From assembly GCA_004375785.1 (NCBI GenBank), contig SOKM01000197.1, forward strand, positions 1 to 14,627: DNA of 14,627 nucleotides. Reading direction: 5' to 3'. Made by a program: the position numbers and the translations under genes. Below the pieces are notes generated by a model, which saw only the letters and a list, made by a program, of their open reading frames with translations, had not been told where the DNA came from and ran no database searches. The stretch is from Candidatus Cloacimonadota bacterium. GTDB taxonomy: Bacteria > Hydrothermota > E44-bin80. Shown piece after piece: positions 6,765 to 12,983 of this stretch. Positions within the stretch are counted from its first letter, which is position 1, and the number at the start of each line of letters is the position of its first letter.

Positions 6765-7132
6765 TAAAACTTAAGACCTCCTTCCCTCGCTCCATCAGCA
6801 AGTGCTTTTACTCTACCATGATATTTGTAGCCAGCTCTATCAAAAACCACAAAATTAACTTTAACTTCCTTACATTTTTTAGCAAGGAGTAAACCTACAA
6901 TTCTCGCTCTCTCTGTTTTTGTCTTAGCGTCACTATGTTCCTTGATCTCTTTTGAAAGTGTTGAAAAGGAAAAGAGTGTTTTACCTGCATCATCGTCAAC
7001 TATCTGTGCATAGATATGATTGAGGCTTCTTGTAACAACCAATCTGGGTCTCAAAGAGTTCCCTCGTACTTTTTTATTTATCCTCCTGTGTCTCTTTTTT
7101 CTTTTGAGTTCCTTACTTCTATCTTTTTTCAT
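6764..7132 (-). CDS. rplR: 50S ribosomal protein L18
   Basis: L18 binds 5S rRNA, with L5, in the central protuberance. From ATG 7132 the product is 122 residues: MKKDRSKELKRKKRHRRINK, then GNSLRPRLVVTRSLNHIYAQ IVDDD, and the closing FDRAGYKYHGRVKALADGAR EGGLKF that marks the family. A TTG at 7150 would add six residues overlapping the end of rplF; the ATG fits family length better. An AAAGAGAG stretch lies directly before the ATG, close for a ribosome-binding site. The stop shares one base with the rpsE start. The order rplF-rplR-rpsE is standard spc. Confidence 0.96.
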   Translation of the reverse strand: MKKDRSKELKRKKRHRRINKKVRGNSLRPRLVVTRSLNHIYAQIVDDDAGKTLFSFSTLSKEIKEHSDAKTKTERARIVGLLLAKKCKEVKVNFVVFDRAGYKYHGRVKALADGAREGGLKF

Positions 7133-7139
7133 CTCTCTT

Positions 7140-7676
7140 TTAGATAGCAACCTTTCCTGCTTTTCTCCTTACCCTTTCATCTTTATATCTAATACCTTTA
7201 CCTTTATAAGGCTCTGGTTTTCGAAATGCCCTTATTTCTGCAGCCACTTCACCTACACACTCTTTATCAATTCCTTTAATTATTATTCTGTTATTCCCTT
7301 CAACTATAAAATTAACTCCTTCCACTTTTTTGTAAAGAATGGGATGCGAGAAACCAAGCAAAAGGTTTAAATCTTCCCCCTTCAGTTCTGCCTTGTACCC
7401 CATCCCCTCAACAATAAGTTCTTTGGTAAATCCTTCCGTTACACCGATGACCATGTTCATAATTACCGAACGTGTTGTTCCAAACAGAGCCCTATGAAAT
7501 TTTTCATCTGACTTTATTATCACGGTTATCTTCTTATCATCAAACTCTAAAAAAATGTCAGGGTGAATAACTTTCGTTAGAGCGCCCAGTGGTCCTTTAA
7601 TGGTAAGTCTATTATTTGCCAATAAGGTTGTAACACTATCTGGAATCAAAACCGGTTTTTTACCAACTCGTGACAT
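7140..7676 (-). CDS. rplF: 50S ribosomal protein L6
   Basis: L6 sits at the base of the L7/L12 stalk near the factor-binding site. From ATG 7676 the product is 178 residues, beginning MSRVGKKPVLIPDSV as expected. The two tandem L6 domains follow, the second ending RKPEPYKGKGIRYKDERVRR KAGK, the family signature. An in-frame TTG seven codons upstream, overlapping the rpsH stop, is possible but unneeded: GAGGGG precedes the ATG at good spacing. Length is typical. It lies 14 nt after rpsH and 7 nt before rplR. Confidence 0.97.
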   Translation of the reverse strand: MSRVGKKPVLIPDSVTTLLANNRLTIKGPLGALTKVIHPDIFLEFDDKKITVIIKSDEKFHRALFGTTRSVIMNMVIGVTEGFTKELIVEGMGYKAELKGEDLNLLLGFSHPILYKKVEGVNFIVEGNNRIIIKGIDKECVGEVAAEIRAFRKPEPYKGKGIRYKDERVRRKAGKVAI

Positions 7677-7690
7677 TAAAACCCCTCTTT

Positions 7691-8089
7691 TTACCAAACA
7701 TAACAGAGAACCTCTCCTCCTACACCAAGTTTTTTTGCATCGCTGTCCGTAACAACTCCCTTGGATGTCGAAACTATAGCGATCCCATATCCATTCAGAA
7801 CAATGGGAATTTTTTCCTTTTTCACATACTTTCTTAGACCTGGCTTGCTAATACGCTTTATTCCACGAATCACGCAATCACCATATGAATCATATTTCAA
7901 CCTAATCTCTATTTCGCCCTGTTTTGAATCTTCGGCAAAATTGAAATCTTCGATAAAACCAGTATCCTTCAGTATCTTTGAAACAGAAAGTTTTAGTTTG
8001 GAACCAGGAATTCTTACAATTTTATGACCTGCATTCCCTCCATTCTTAATTCTAATTAACAGATCACTCACAGGGTCCGTAACATTCAT
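7691..8089 (-). CDS. rpsH: 30S ribosomal protein S8
   Basis: S8 is a primary binder of helix 21 of 16S rRNA and, in E. coli, the repressor of the spc operon. The 132-residue product starts MNVTDPVSDLLIRIKNGGNA and holds GIKRISKPGLRKYVKKEKIP. It closes with GIAIVSTSKGVVTDSDAKKL GVGGEVLCYVW, where STSKGV(V/M)T and the GGE(V/I)LC(Y/F)VW end are the family marks. The ATG at 8089 has GGAGG 4 nt upstream, in the 19-nt gap after rpsN. Length is standard. I could not recognise an S8 target hairpin by eye in the adjoining rplE-rpsN region. Confidence 0.98.
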   Translation of the reverse strand: MNVTDPVSDLLIRIKNGGNAGHKIVRIPGSKLKLSVSKILKDTGFIEDFNFAEDSKQGEIEIRLKYDSYGDCVIRGIKRISKPGLRKYVKKEKIPIVLNGYGIAIVSTSKGVVTDSDAKKLGVGGEVLCYVW

Positions 8090-8108
8090 AAAACCTCCAT
8101 CATTAATC

Positions 8109-8294
8109 TCACCAACTTGCCTTTTTCACACCTGGAATGATTCCTTTAAGTGCAAGTTCTCTAAAACATATTCTGCAGAGCCCAAATTTCCTTAGATAAG
8201 CCCTCGCTCTTCCACATCGCGAACATCTATTATATTCCCTTACCTTAAACTTTGGTTTTCGTTTTGCCTTCTCAACAAGAGCCTTTTTCGCCAT
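8109..8294 (-). CDS. rpsN: 30S ribosomal protein S14 type Z (zinc-binding)
   Basis: S14 joins the head of the 30S subunit late in assembly. This is the short, 61-residue zinc form. Its CSRC (24-27) and CRIC (40-43) pairs bind one zinc, and it ends GLCRICFRELALKGIIPGVK KASW. The longer, zinc-free C- form of E. coli, about 100 residues, is not here. The ATG at 8294 follows GGAGG at 4-nt spacing, and that ribosome-binding site abuts the rplE stop. Its place between rplE and rpsH is canonical. Confidence 0.98.
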   Translation of the reverse strand: MAKKALVEKAKRKPKFKVREYNRCSRCGRARAYLRKFGLCRICFRELALKGIIPGVKKASW

Positions 8295-8302
8295 TGAACC
8301 TC

Positions 8303-8872
8303 CTACTCCCTTTTGAATGGAAAACCAAATTCAGTTAGAAAAATCCTTGCTTCTTCATCGTTTTTTGCAGTCGTTACTATTGCAAAATCCATACCGAACA
8401 CCGTTTTTATCTTATCATAATCAATCTCAGGAAAAATTGCCTGTTCTGTCACACCAAAGTTATAGTTTCCCCTTCCATCAAAAGAGTCCCGGGAAAGCCC
8501 GCGAAAATCTCTTATCCTTGGAATTGCTGTATTAACGAGCCTGTCATAAAATTCATACATTCTCTTAGCTCTGAGTGTTACTTTACATCCAACCGGCATA
8601 CCTGTTCGCAATTTGAAATTGGAAACCGATCTTTTTGCTCTCCTTTTCGTCGGCCTCTGTCCTGTAATAATAGCCAGATCATCCATAACAACATCTAAAA
8701 GCTTAGGATTACCGATAGCCTCGCCAAATCCTACATTCACTACTATTTTTTCAAGCCTTGGAGCCTCGTGAATATTTTTGTAACCAAGTTTTTTCACAAG
8801 TTTTGGAAGAACTTTTTCCTTATACTCTCTAAAAAGTCTTGGTTCGTTTTTACTCTTTTCTTCTTGATTCAT
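8303..8872 (-). CDS. rplE: 50S ribosomal protein L5
   Basis: L5 binds 5S rRNA in the central protuberance and contacts P-site tRNA. From ATG 8872 the product is 189 residues, MNQEEKSKNEPRLFREYKEK, slightly longer at the N-terminus than common forms. The core is clear: APRLEKIVVNVGFGEA, then ITGQRPTKRRAKRSVSNFKL, RDFRGLSRDSFDGRGNYNFG and FGMDFAIVTTAKNDEEARIF. The open frame extends 31 codons further upstream, but only inside rplX, so that part is not taken as coding. The start is 4 nt after the rplX stop with just AAAGAA before it, a weak ribosome-binding site. Translational coupling to rplX is likely. Confidence 0.97.
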   Translation of the reverse strand: MNQEEKSKNEPRLFREYKEKVLPKLVKKLGYKNIHEAPRLEKIVVNVGFGEAIGNPKLLDVVMDDLAIITGQRPTKRRAKRSVSNFKLRTGMPVGCKVTLRAKRMYEFYDRLVNTAIPRIRDFRGLSRDSFDGRGNYNFGVTEQAIFPEIDYDKIKTVFGMDFAIVTTAKNDEEARIFLTEFGFPFKRE

Positions 8873-8876
8873 TTCT

Positions 8877-9203
8877 TTAGTCAATAAACTCGTTACATTT
8901 ATTACAGACTCTAATATTTTTTTTGTTTTCAAGACGAGTCTTCTGAACCCTCGTAGGTTCTCCACATTTTGGGCAGATGAGTTTTAGATTAGAAATATGA
9001 ACGGGAGACTCCTTCTCAATAATTCCTCCCGGCTCTCCCTGTTTACGCGGTCGCATATGTTTCTTTATAAGATTTGCTCCTTCAACAATTATAGAGTTTT
9101 TTTTCTTATTCATATTTAATATTTTACCCTTTTTCCCCCTATCGTCTCCTGAGATAAGAATAACAATATCTCCTTTCTTAAGTCTCGGTTTATTTCTCAA
9201 CAT
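8877..9203 (-). CDS. rplX: 50S ribosomal protein L24 with C-terminal zinc ribbon
   Basis: L24 initiates large-subunit assembly and lies at the tunnel exit. The 108-residue product has the KOW domain at the N-terminus, with LKKGDIVILISGDDRGKKGK (9-28) and VEGANLIKKHMRPRKQGEPG (40-59). It ends with CPKC (77-80) and CNKC (100-103), a four-cysteine zinc ribbon that E. coli L24 lacks but many other bacteria have. The ATG at 9203 begins 1 nt after the rplN stop. Its purine-rich ribosome-binding site is read from the last codons of L14. Length is typical. Confidence 0.97.
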   Translation of the reverse strand: MLRNKPRLKKGDIVILISGDDRGKKGKILNMNKKKNSIIVEGANLIKKHMRPRKQGEPGGIIEKESPVHISNLKLICPKCGEPTRVQKTRLENKKNIRVCNKCNEFID

Positions 9204-9204
9204 A

Positions 9205-9573
9205 TTAAACCACCTCTGGAGCCAGAGAAATAATCTTCATAAATTTTTTTTCTCTGAGTTCCCTTGCTACAGGACCAAAAATTCTTGTTCCTTTTGGTTC
9301 CCTGTTATTGTCTATTATTACAACTGCATTATCATCAAATCTGATGTATGACCCATCTTTTCTTCTGAACTCTTTTCTCGTCCTGACAATTACAGCTTTT
9401 TGTATTGTTCCTTTTTTTATCTGGCCTCCGGGAAGAGAATTCTTGACAACCATCACTATCACATCCCCAACCCTTGCATATCTTCTGTGTGAGCCACCAA
9501 GCACTTTAATACACATCCCTTCCTTTGCACCAGAATTGTCAGTAACTGTAAATCGTGAATTTTCCTGTATCAT
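9205..9573 (-). CDS. rplN: 50S ribosomal protein L14
   Basis: L14 sits at the subunit interface and forms bridges B5 and B8. The 122-residue product begins MIQENSRFTVTDNSGAKEGM, then carries GGSHRRYARVGDVIVMVVKN and VRTRKEFRRKDGSYIRFDDN. It closes with GTRIFGPVARELREKKFMKI ISLAPEVV, which is close to invariant across bacteria and the normal length. The ATG at 9573 follows AAGGAAG in the 16-nt gap after rpsQ. It opens the spc block, but I see no promoter in so short a gap. Confidence 0.98.
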   Translation of the reverse strand: MIQENSRFTVTDNSGAKEGMCIKVLGGSHRRYARVGDVIVMVVKNSLPGGQIKKGTIQKAVIVRTRKEFRRKDGSYIRFDDNAVVIIDNNREPKGTRIFGPVARELREKKFMKIISLAPEVV

Positions 9574-9589
9574 TCTACTTCCTTATATC

Positions 9590-9871
9590 CTATTTCATTT
9601 TTACTATATCTATAATCTTCCATCTTTTCCTTTTACTTAACGGCCTCGTCTCAATAAATGTCACAATATCACCAATTTTTGCCTCATTACTATCATTGTG
9701 GACCATAAATTTTTTCCTCTTTGTCACAATCTTACCGTAAACAGGGTGCCTTACCCTTCTTGAGACCTCAACAAGAACACTCTTTTCACCACTTATACTT
9801 ACAACCTTTCCTTCCTTCTCCTTTTTCTTTCTTTCCTCCATAATCTTCATTTTCAACCAGTCACCTCTCAT
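9590..9871 (-). CDS. rpsQ: 30S ribosomal protein S17
   Basis: S17 is a primary 16S rRNA binder of the 30S body with an OB fold. The core is EGKVVSISGEKSVLVEVSRR, then HPVYGKIVTKRKKFMVHND and KIGDIVTFIETRPLSKRKRW. The start is uncertain. ATG 9871 (93 residues) overlaps the rpmC stop by 11 nt and has only a distant AAGGGTGA. A TTG at 9856 lies behind GAGAGGTGA at good spacing. ATGs at 9850 and 9841 give lengths closer to B. subtilis S17 but have weak ribosome-binding sites. I list the longest form. Identity is certain and only the first 10 or so residues are in doubt. Confidence 0.95.
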   Translation of the reverse strand: MRGDWLKMKIMEERKKKEKEGKVVSISGEKSVLVEVSRRVRHPVYGKIVTKRKKFMVHNDSNEAKIGDIVTFIETRPLSKRKRWKIIDIVKMK

Positions 9872-10043
9872 TCAAAATTGTTTTCACCCTTGCAATATCC
9901 CTTCGTACCTGCCTAAATCTCGCTGGATTCGTAAGATTGCCAGAAACCTTTGCATTTCTGAGATTAAAAAGTTCTTCATAAAAAGTATGCAGGATAGTAA
10001 GAAGTTCTGTATCTGTTTTTTCCCTGAGTTCCCCTCCTGTCAT
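9861..10043 (-). CDS. rpmC: 50S ribosomal protein L29
   Basis: L29 is a small two-helix protein at the tunnel exit, beside L23, close to where signal recognition particle and trigger factor dock. The 60-residue product has the pattern ELREKTDTELLTILHTFYEE LFNLRN followed by NPARFRQVRRDIARVKTILN, the standard family end. Its ATG at 10043 overlaps the rplP stop in an ATGA, a classic termination-reinitiation junction, with AGGGAG upstream inside rplP. The stop codon overlaps the longest form of rpsQ. Length is normal (60-70). Confidence 0.97.
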   Translation of the reverse strand: MTGGELREKTDTELLTILHTFYEELFNLRNAKVSGNLTNPARFRQVRRDIARVKTILNER

Positions 10044-10453
10044 GCTGTCTCCCTGAAAACAAACCTCGTCTTTATCGGTAGTTTATATGAAGCAAGCTTC
10101 ATTGCCCTTTTTGCCTCTTCTTTATCCACACCACTAACCTCGAACATAATTCTACCTGCCTTAACAACAGAGACCCAGAATTCAGGATTCCCTTTTCCCT
10201 TTCCCATCCTGGTTTCTGGTGGTTTTTTTGTTGCTGGTTTATCCGGGAAAATCCTTATCCATAGTTTACCCTTCCGCTTCAGATGTCTGGTAATGGCAAC
10301 CCTTGCAGCTTCTATCTGTCGAGCAGTAATCCAAGACGATTCAAGGGATTGAAGCCCATATTCTCCAAAATTGAGTTCCTTCCCCCCCTTTGCCATTCCT
10401 TTCATCCTTCCTCGGTGAACCTTCCTGTATTTTACCTTTTTGGGCATTAACAT
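10040..10453 (-). CDS. rplP: 50S ribosomal protein L16
   Basis: L16 binds near the A site and 5S rRNA and organises tRNA binding in the large subunit. The 137-residue product starts MLMPKKVKYRKVHRGRMKGM, the usual MLxPKR-type opening. It contains GEYGLQSLESSWITARQIEA and RIFPDKPATKKPPETRMGKG KG, the functional loop near the peptidyl-transferase centre. A second ATG two codons in is less likely, because MLxPK is the family start. AAGGAG lies 11-12 nt before the ATG. It ends in an ATGA overlap with rpmC. Confidence 0.98.
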   Translation of the reverse strand: MLMPKKVKYRKVHRGRMKGMAKGGKELNFGEYGLQSLESSWITARQIEAARVAITRHLKRKGKLWIRIFPDKPATKKPPETRMGKGKGNPEFWVSVVKAGRIMFEVSGVDKEEAKRAMKLASYKLPIKTRFVFRETA

Positions 10454-10468
10454 GTGATACCTATCTCC

Positions 10469-11104
10469 TTATTTTTTTTCTAAAATGTCACCCTTGAATA
10501 TCCAGACCTTCACGCCAATCGTTCCAGAAGCAGTAAAAGATGTTACATCCGCATAATCAATATCTGCTCTCAAAGTATGCAGAGGAACCCGTCCCTCCCT
10601 GTACCATTCGCGCCTGGCAATCTCAGAACCTGAAAGCCTTCCGGAACAGGCTACCTTTATCCCTTTTGCTCCCATTCTTACTGCTGATTGAATTGCCCTC
10701 TTCATTGCTCTCCTATAGGAAACCCTCTGTTCGAGTTGTCGTGCAATATTTGCAGCAACCAATTTTGCTTCAAGTTCTGGTTTTTCAACTTCTAATATAT
10801 TGATTTCTAATTCTTCCCTGTTTAGATAGTATTTTAGCTCATCCCTGAGTTTATTCACCTCCGAGCCTTTTCTACCAATAACTATTGCGGGTCTTGCTGT
10901 TCTTATATTAATAAACAATCTATTCGTCTTTCTCTCTATTGCAATTTCAGCAATAGCAGCATTTTTTAGTCTGAGGTCCAGGTACTTTCTTATCTCAAGG
11001 TCTTCATGAAGAAATTTGGTATATTGATTAGTAGCAAACCATATTGATTTCCATTGTTTTGTAAAACCCAATCTAAATCCATAGGGATGTGTTTTTTGTC
11101 CCAA
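10469..11104 (-). CDS. rpsC: 30S ribosomal protein S3, TTG start
   Basis: S3 lines the mRNA entry tunnel and contributes to mRNA unwinding. The 211-residue product opens MGQKTHPYGFRLGFTKQW, the family N-terminus. It has the KH type-2 domain with the GRKG loop at 77-80 (ARPAIVIGRKGSEVNKLRDE). The C-terminal domain carries ANIARQLEQRVSYRRAMKRA, GIKVACSGRLSGSEIARREW and REGRVPLHTLRADIDY. The first codon is TTG (11104). It immediately precedes the Gly-Gln-Lys codons and has AAAGGAGG 7 nt upstream, within the last codons of rplV. It lies 2 nt after the rplV stop. Confidence 0.97.
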   Translation of the reverse strand: MGQKTHPYGFRLGFTKQWKSIWFATNQYTKFLHEDLEIRKYLDLRLKNAAIAEIAIERKTNRLFINIRTARPAIVIGRKGSEVNKLRDELKYYLNREELEINILEVEKPELEAKLVAANIARQLEQRVSYRRAMKRAIQSAVRMGAKGIKVACSGRLSGSEIARREWYREGRVPLHTLRADIDYADVTSFTASGTIGVKVWIFKGDILEKK

Positions 11105-11106
11105 AA

Positions 11107-11469
11107 TTATGCCTCCTTTTCCTCTTTCTCGGCGACAATTACTGAAATATGTGAGGTTCTATGCTTTATTACGTCCGCTCTCCCCATAGCTCTTGGTCTC
11201 AATCTTTTCATAAATTTAAAAGAACCTGTATCAACCTTTATCGAAATTAATATAATATCTTCTTCCTTTACTTTTATCTCACCTGCCTGGCTTATAATAT
11301 TGCTTACCGCACTCTTTATTGCCTTTCTAATAGGGTTAGCTGCACTGTTAGGAATCTGCTCAAGCATTGCAATTGCCGTAATTACATCTTTGTCTTTAAC
11401 AAGGTTTGCTACACGTCTTGCCTTTGCAGGAGAAATCCTAACAAATCTTGAAACACATTTTCCTTCCAT
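11107..11469 (-). CDS. rplV: 50S ribosomal protein L22
   Basis: L22 has a globular domain at the surface and a long beta hairpin that lines the exit tunnel constriction, where macrolide-resistance changes occur. The 120-residue product begins MEGKCVSRFVRISPAKARRV and includes NPIRKAIKSAVSNII. The tunnel hairpin is DTGSFKFMKRLRPRAMGRAD, followed by HRTSHISVIV. No deletion is seen in the hairpin. Seven nt separate it from the rpsS stop, and there is no Shine-Dalgarno match before the ATG, so translation probably depends on ribosomes finishing rpsS. Its acidic/basic EKEEKEA end encodes the ribosome-binding site of rpsC. Confidence 0.97.
   Translation of the reverse strand: MEGKCVSRFVRISPAKARRVANLVKDKDVITAIAMLEQIPNSAANPIRKAIKSAVSNIISQAGEIKVKEEDIILISIKVDTGSFKFMKRLRPRAMGRADVIKHRTSHISVIVAEKEEKEA
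11112..11119 (-). promoter_or_regulatory. Shine-Dalgarno of rpsC
   Basis: AAAGGAGG lies inside the last codons of rplV, 7 nt before the TTG at 11104, and supports that start codon. Confidence 0.85.
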
Positions 11470-11476
11470 AATTTTT

Positions 11477-11764
11477 CTATTTTACATGTGTTGTTTTTTC
11501 TGCCTTCTTTCCACCATGTCTGTGGAAAATTTTTGATGGTGCAAACTCTCCAAGTTTGTGTCCAACCATATTCTCGGTAATAAAAACAGGTATAAATTTT
11601 TTCCCATTATGAATAGCAATGGTATGTCCAACAAAATCAGGTGAGATGGTAGAGTTTCTTGCCCAGGTCTTTATTACTTCTTTCCTGCCACTCTCAGTAA
11701 CTTTCTGGAGCTTCTTCAGTAATTTTACATCAAGATAAGGTCCCTTTTTAATAGAACGTGGCAA
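11477..11764 (-). CDS. rpsS: 30S ribosomal protein S19, TTG start
   Basis: S19 sits in the 30S head with S13 and contacts A-site tRNA and the large subunit. The 95-residue product reads PRSIKKGPYLDVKLLKKLQ from residue 2. It then has RKEVIKTWARNSTISPDFVG HTIAIHNGKKFIPVFITENM and GHKLGEFAPSKIFHRHGG, the full S19 core. The first codon must be TTG at 11764: MPRS-type starts are universal and no ATG or GTG is near. The frame stays open for 68 more codons upstream, but that stretch lies in the wrong frame inside rplB. The TTG lies 1 nt after the rplB stop, behind GGAGGAGG. Confidence 0.96.
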   Translation of the reverse strand: MPRSIKKGPYLDVKLLKKLQKVTESGRKEVIKTWARNSTISPDFVGHTIAIHNGKKFIPVFITENMVGHKLGEFAPSKIFHRHGGKKAEKTTHVK

Positions 11765-11765
11765 C

Positions 11766-12608
11766 TTAGCCTCCTCCTCTTCTTTTACCTCTTCGTTTAA
11801 TAATGAATTTGCTCCCCGGTTTATTCTTTTTTCGTGTTTTGAAACCCTTCGCAGGTAATCCTTTTGGACTGCAGGGATGACGACCACCAGATGATTTTCC
11901 TTCACCCCCACCCATTGGATGGTCAACAGGATTTTTTGCCACTCCTCTTGTATGTGGTCTTCTGCCAAGCCATCTGCTTCTTCCTGCCTTTCCTAAAGAA
12001 ATACTATTATGTTCCGGGTTGCTTACAGAACCAATTGTCGCATAGCATTCAAGAAGAAAAAGTTTTACCTCACCAGAAGGAAGATGAATATGTGCATACT
12101 TTCCCTCTTTTGCAAGAATCTGTGCAGAACAACCAGCACTCCTCACAACTGTTCCTTCCTTTCCTGGTAAAGATTGAATATTGTGAATATCTGTCCCAAG
12201 AGGTATATTTCGCAAAGGTAGAGCATTCCCAACCTTTATTGCCGCATCTGGACCAGAGATAACCATTTCACCAACCTCCAGTTCATGTGGTGCAATAATA
12301 TACCTCTTCTCCCCATCTACATAAACAAGAAGATTGAGCCAGCACGATCTAAAAGGTGCATACTCAATAGACTTTACTTTAGCATTAATGCCATATTTAT
12401 CCCTCTTAAAGTCAATAATTCTGTAATGCCTTTTCGAGCCCCCTCCCCTCGACGATACAACTTCTCTCCCCTGGTTATTTCTCCCACCAGTTCTTCTAAT
12501 TGTCGAAGTAAGGCTCTTAAGTGGTTTAGCTTTTGAGAGTTCCTTATTTAGAACACTTGTCTTAAATCTTAACGAAGGTAACAGTGGTCTATACTTTTTT
12601 ATACCCAT
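11766..12608 (-). CDS. rplB: 50S ribosomal protein L2
   Basis: L2 is one of the most conserved large-subunit proteins, needed for subunit joining and peptidyl-transferase activity. From ATG 12608 the product is 280 residues: MGIKKYRPLLPSLRFKTS, then GGRNNQGREVVSSRGGGSKR and YRIIDFKRDKYGINAKVKSI EY. The SH3-like middle domain has DGEKRYIIAPHELEVGE and the C-terminal part LGKAGRSRWLGRRPHTRGVA KNPVDHPMGGGEG. That segment keeps the His corresponding to E. coli His229. A TTG seven codons upstream is in frame, but the family starts at MGI(R/K)KY. Its final Lys-Arg-Arg-Gly-Gly-Gly codons spell the GGAGGAGG ribosome-binding site of rpsS. Confidence 0.97.
   Translation of the reverse strand: MGIKKYRPLLPSLRFKTSVLNKELSKAKPLKSLTSTIRRTGGRNNQGREVVSSRGGGSKRHYRIIDFKRDKYGINAKVKSIEYAPFRSCWLNLLVYVDGEKRYIIAPHELEVGEMVISGPDAAIKVGNALPLRNIPLGTDIHNIQSLPGKEGTVVRSAGCSAQILAKEGKYAHIHLPSGEVKLFLLECYATIGSVSNPEHNSISLGKAGRSRWLGRRPHTRGVAKNPVDHPMGGGEGKSSGGRHPCSPKGLPAKGFKTRKKNKPGSKFIIKRRGKRRGGG
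11770..11777 (-). promoter_or_regulatory. Shine-Dalgarno of rpsS inside rplB
   Basis: GGAGGAGG is read as the closing glycine codons of L2 and stands 5 nt before the TTG at 11764. It decides the S19 start. Confidence 0.85.
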
Positions 12609-12615
12609 CTCTAAA

Positions 12616-12912
12616 TTATGCTCCTTCAAAAATTGTGATTTTATCGCCTTCTTTTAGTGTCAAAATTGCTTTTTTCCAATCCGGTCTCTTTCCGCTCCTT
12701 CTCCCCCACCTTTTCCTCTTACCCTTGACTTTGATTGTATCACATTTAATTACTTTTACCTTGAACAATTCTTCTACGGCTTTTTTAATCTCTATCTTGT
12801 TAGCTCTAACCGCAACCTTAAAATAATATTTATTCTCTCCCCTTGATAAAATACTTTCCGTCTTTTCTGTCCTGATTGGTGAGACAATAATGCTTCTTGG
12901 CTCCTTATCCAT
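12616..12912 (-). CDS. rplW: 50S ribosomal protein L23
   Basis: L23 stands at the tunnel exit and is the docking site for trigger factor and the signal recognition particle. The 98-residue product has IIVSPIRTEKTESILSRGEN KYYFKV near the start. ANKIEIKKAVEELFKVKVIK follows, then the basic loop KGKRKRWGRRSGKRPDWKKA and ILTLKEGDKITIFEG at the end. All are typical, as is the length. ATG 12912 is 4 nt after the rplD stop. Its ribosome-binding site (AAAGG, GGATAAAGG) is part of a heptamer repeat that also encodes the L4 end. It lies 7 nt before rplB. Confidence 0.97.
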   Translation of the reverse strand: MDKEPRSIIVSPIRTEKTESILSRGENKYYFKVAVRANKIEIKKAVEELFKVKVIKCDTIKVKGKRKRWGRRSGKRPDWKKAILTLKEGDKITIFEGA

Positions 12913-12913
12913 T

Positions 12914-12983
12914 CCTTTATCCTTTATCCTTTATCCTTTCTTTCCCTCTTCCCTCTTCTCTCCTCTCCCTTCTGCCTTCTGTC
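12914..12983. repeat. 7-bp-period repeat covering the end of rplD and the rplW ribosome-binding site
   Basis: Ten heptamers in register on the plus strand: CCTTTAT three times, CCTTTCT, TTCCCTC twice, then TTCTCTC, CTCTCCC, TTCTGCC and TTCTGTC. On the coding strand the ATAAAGG units carry TAA in all three frames. The reading frame of rplD ends at the TAA of the last copy, and the same repeat supplies the purine stretch before the rplW ATG. The outer units are more diverged. Confidence 0.8.

Noticed and set aside
8873..8965. 31-codon upstream extension of L5 within rplX
   Set aside because: It lies wholly in the coding sequence of L24 in another frame, and L5 has its own ATG 4 nt after the rplX stop.
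11765..11968. 68-codon N-terminal extension of S19 overlapping rplB in another frame
   Set aside because: S19 proteins begin at the PRSxKKGP segment, the extension has no family similarity, and a strong ribosome-binding site marks the TTG at 11764. The open frame is a by-product of the conserved rplB sequence.
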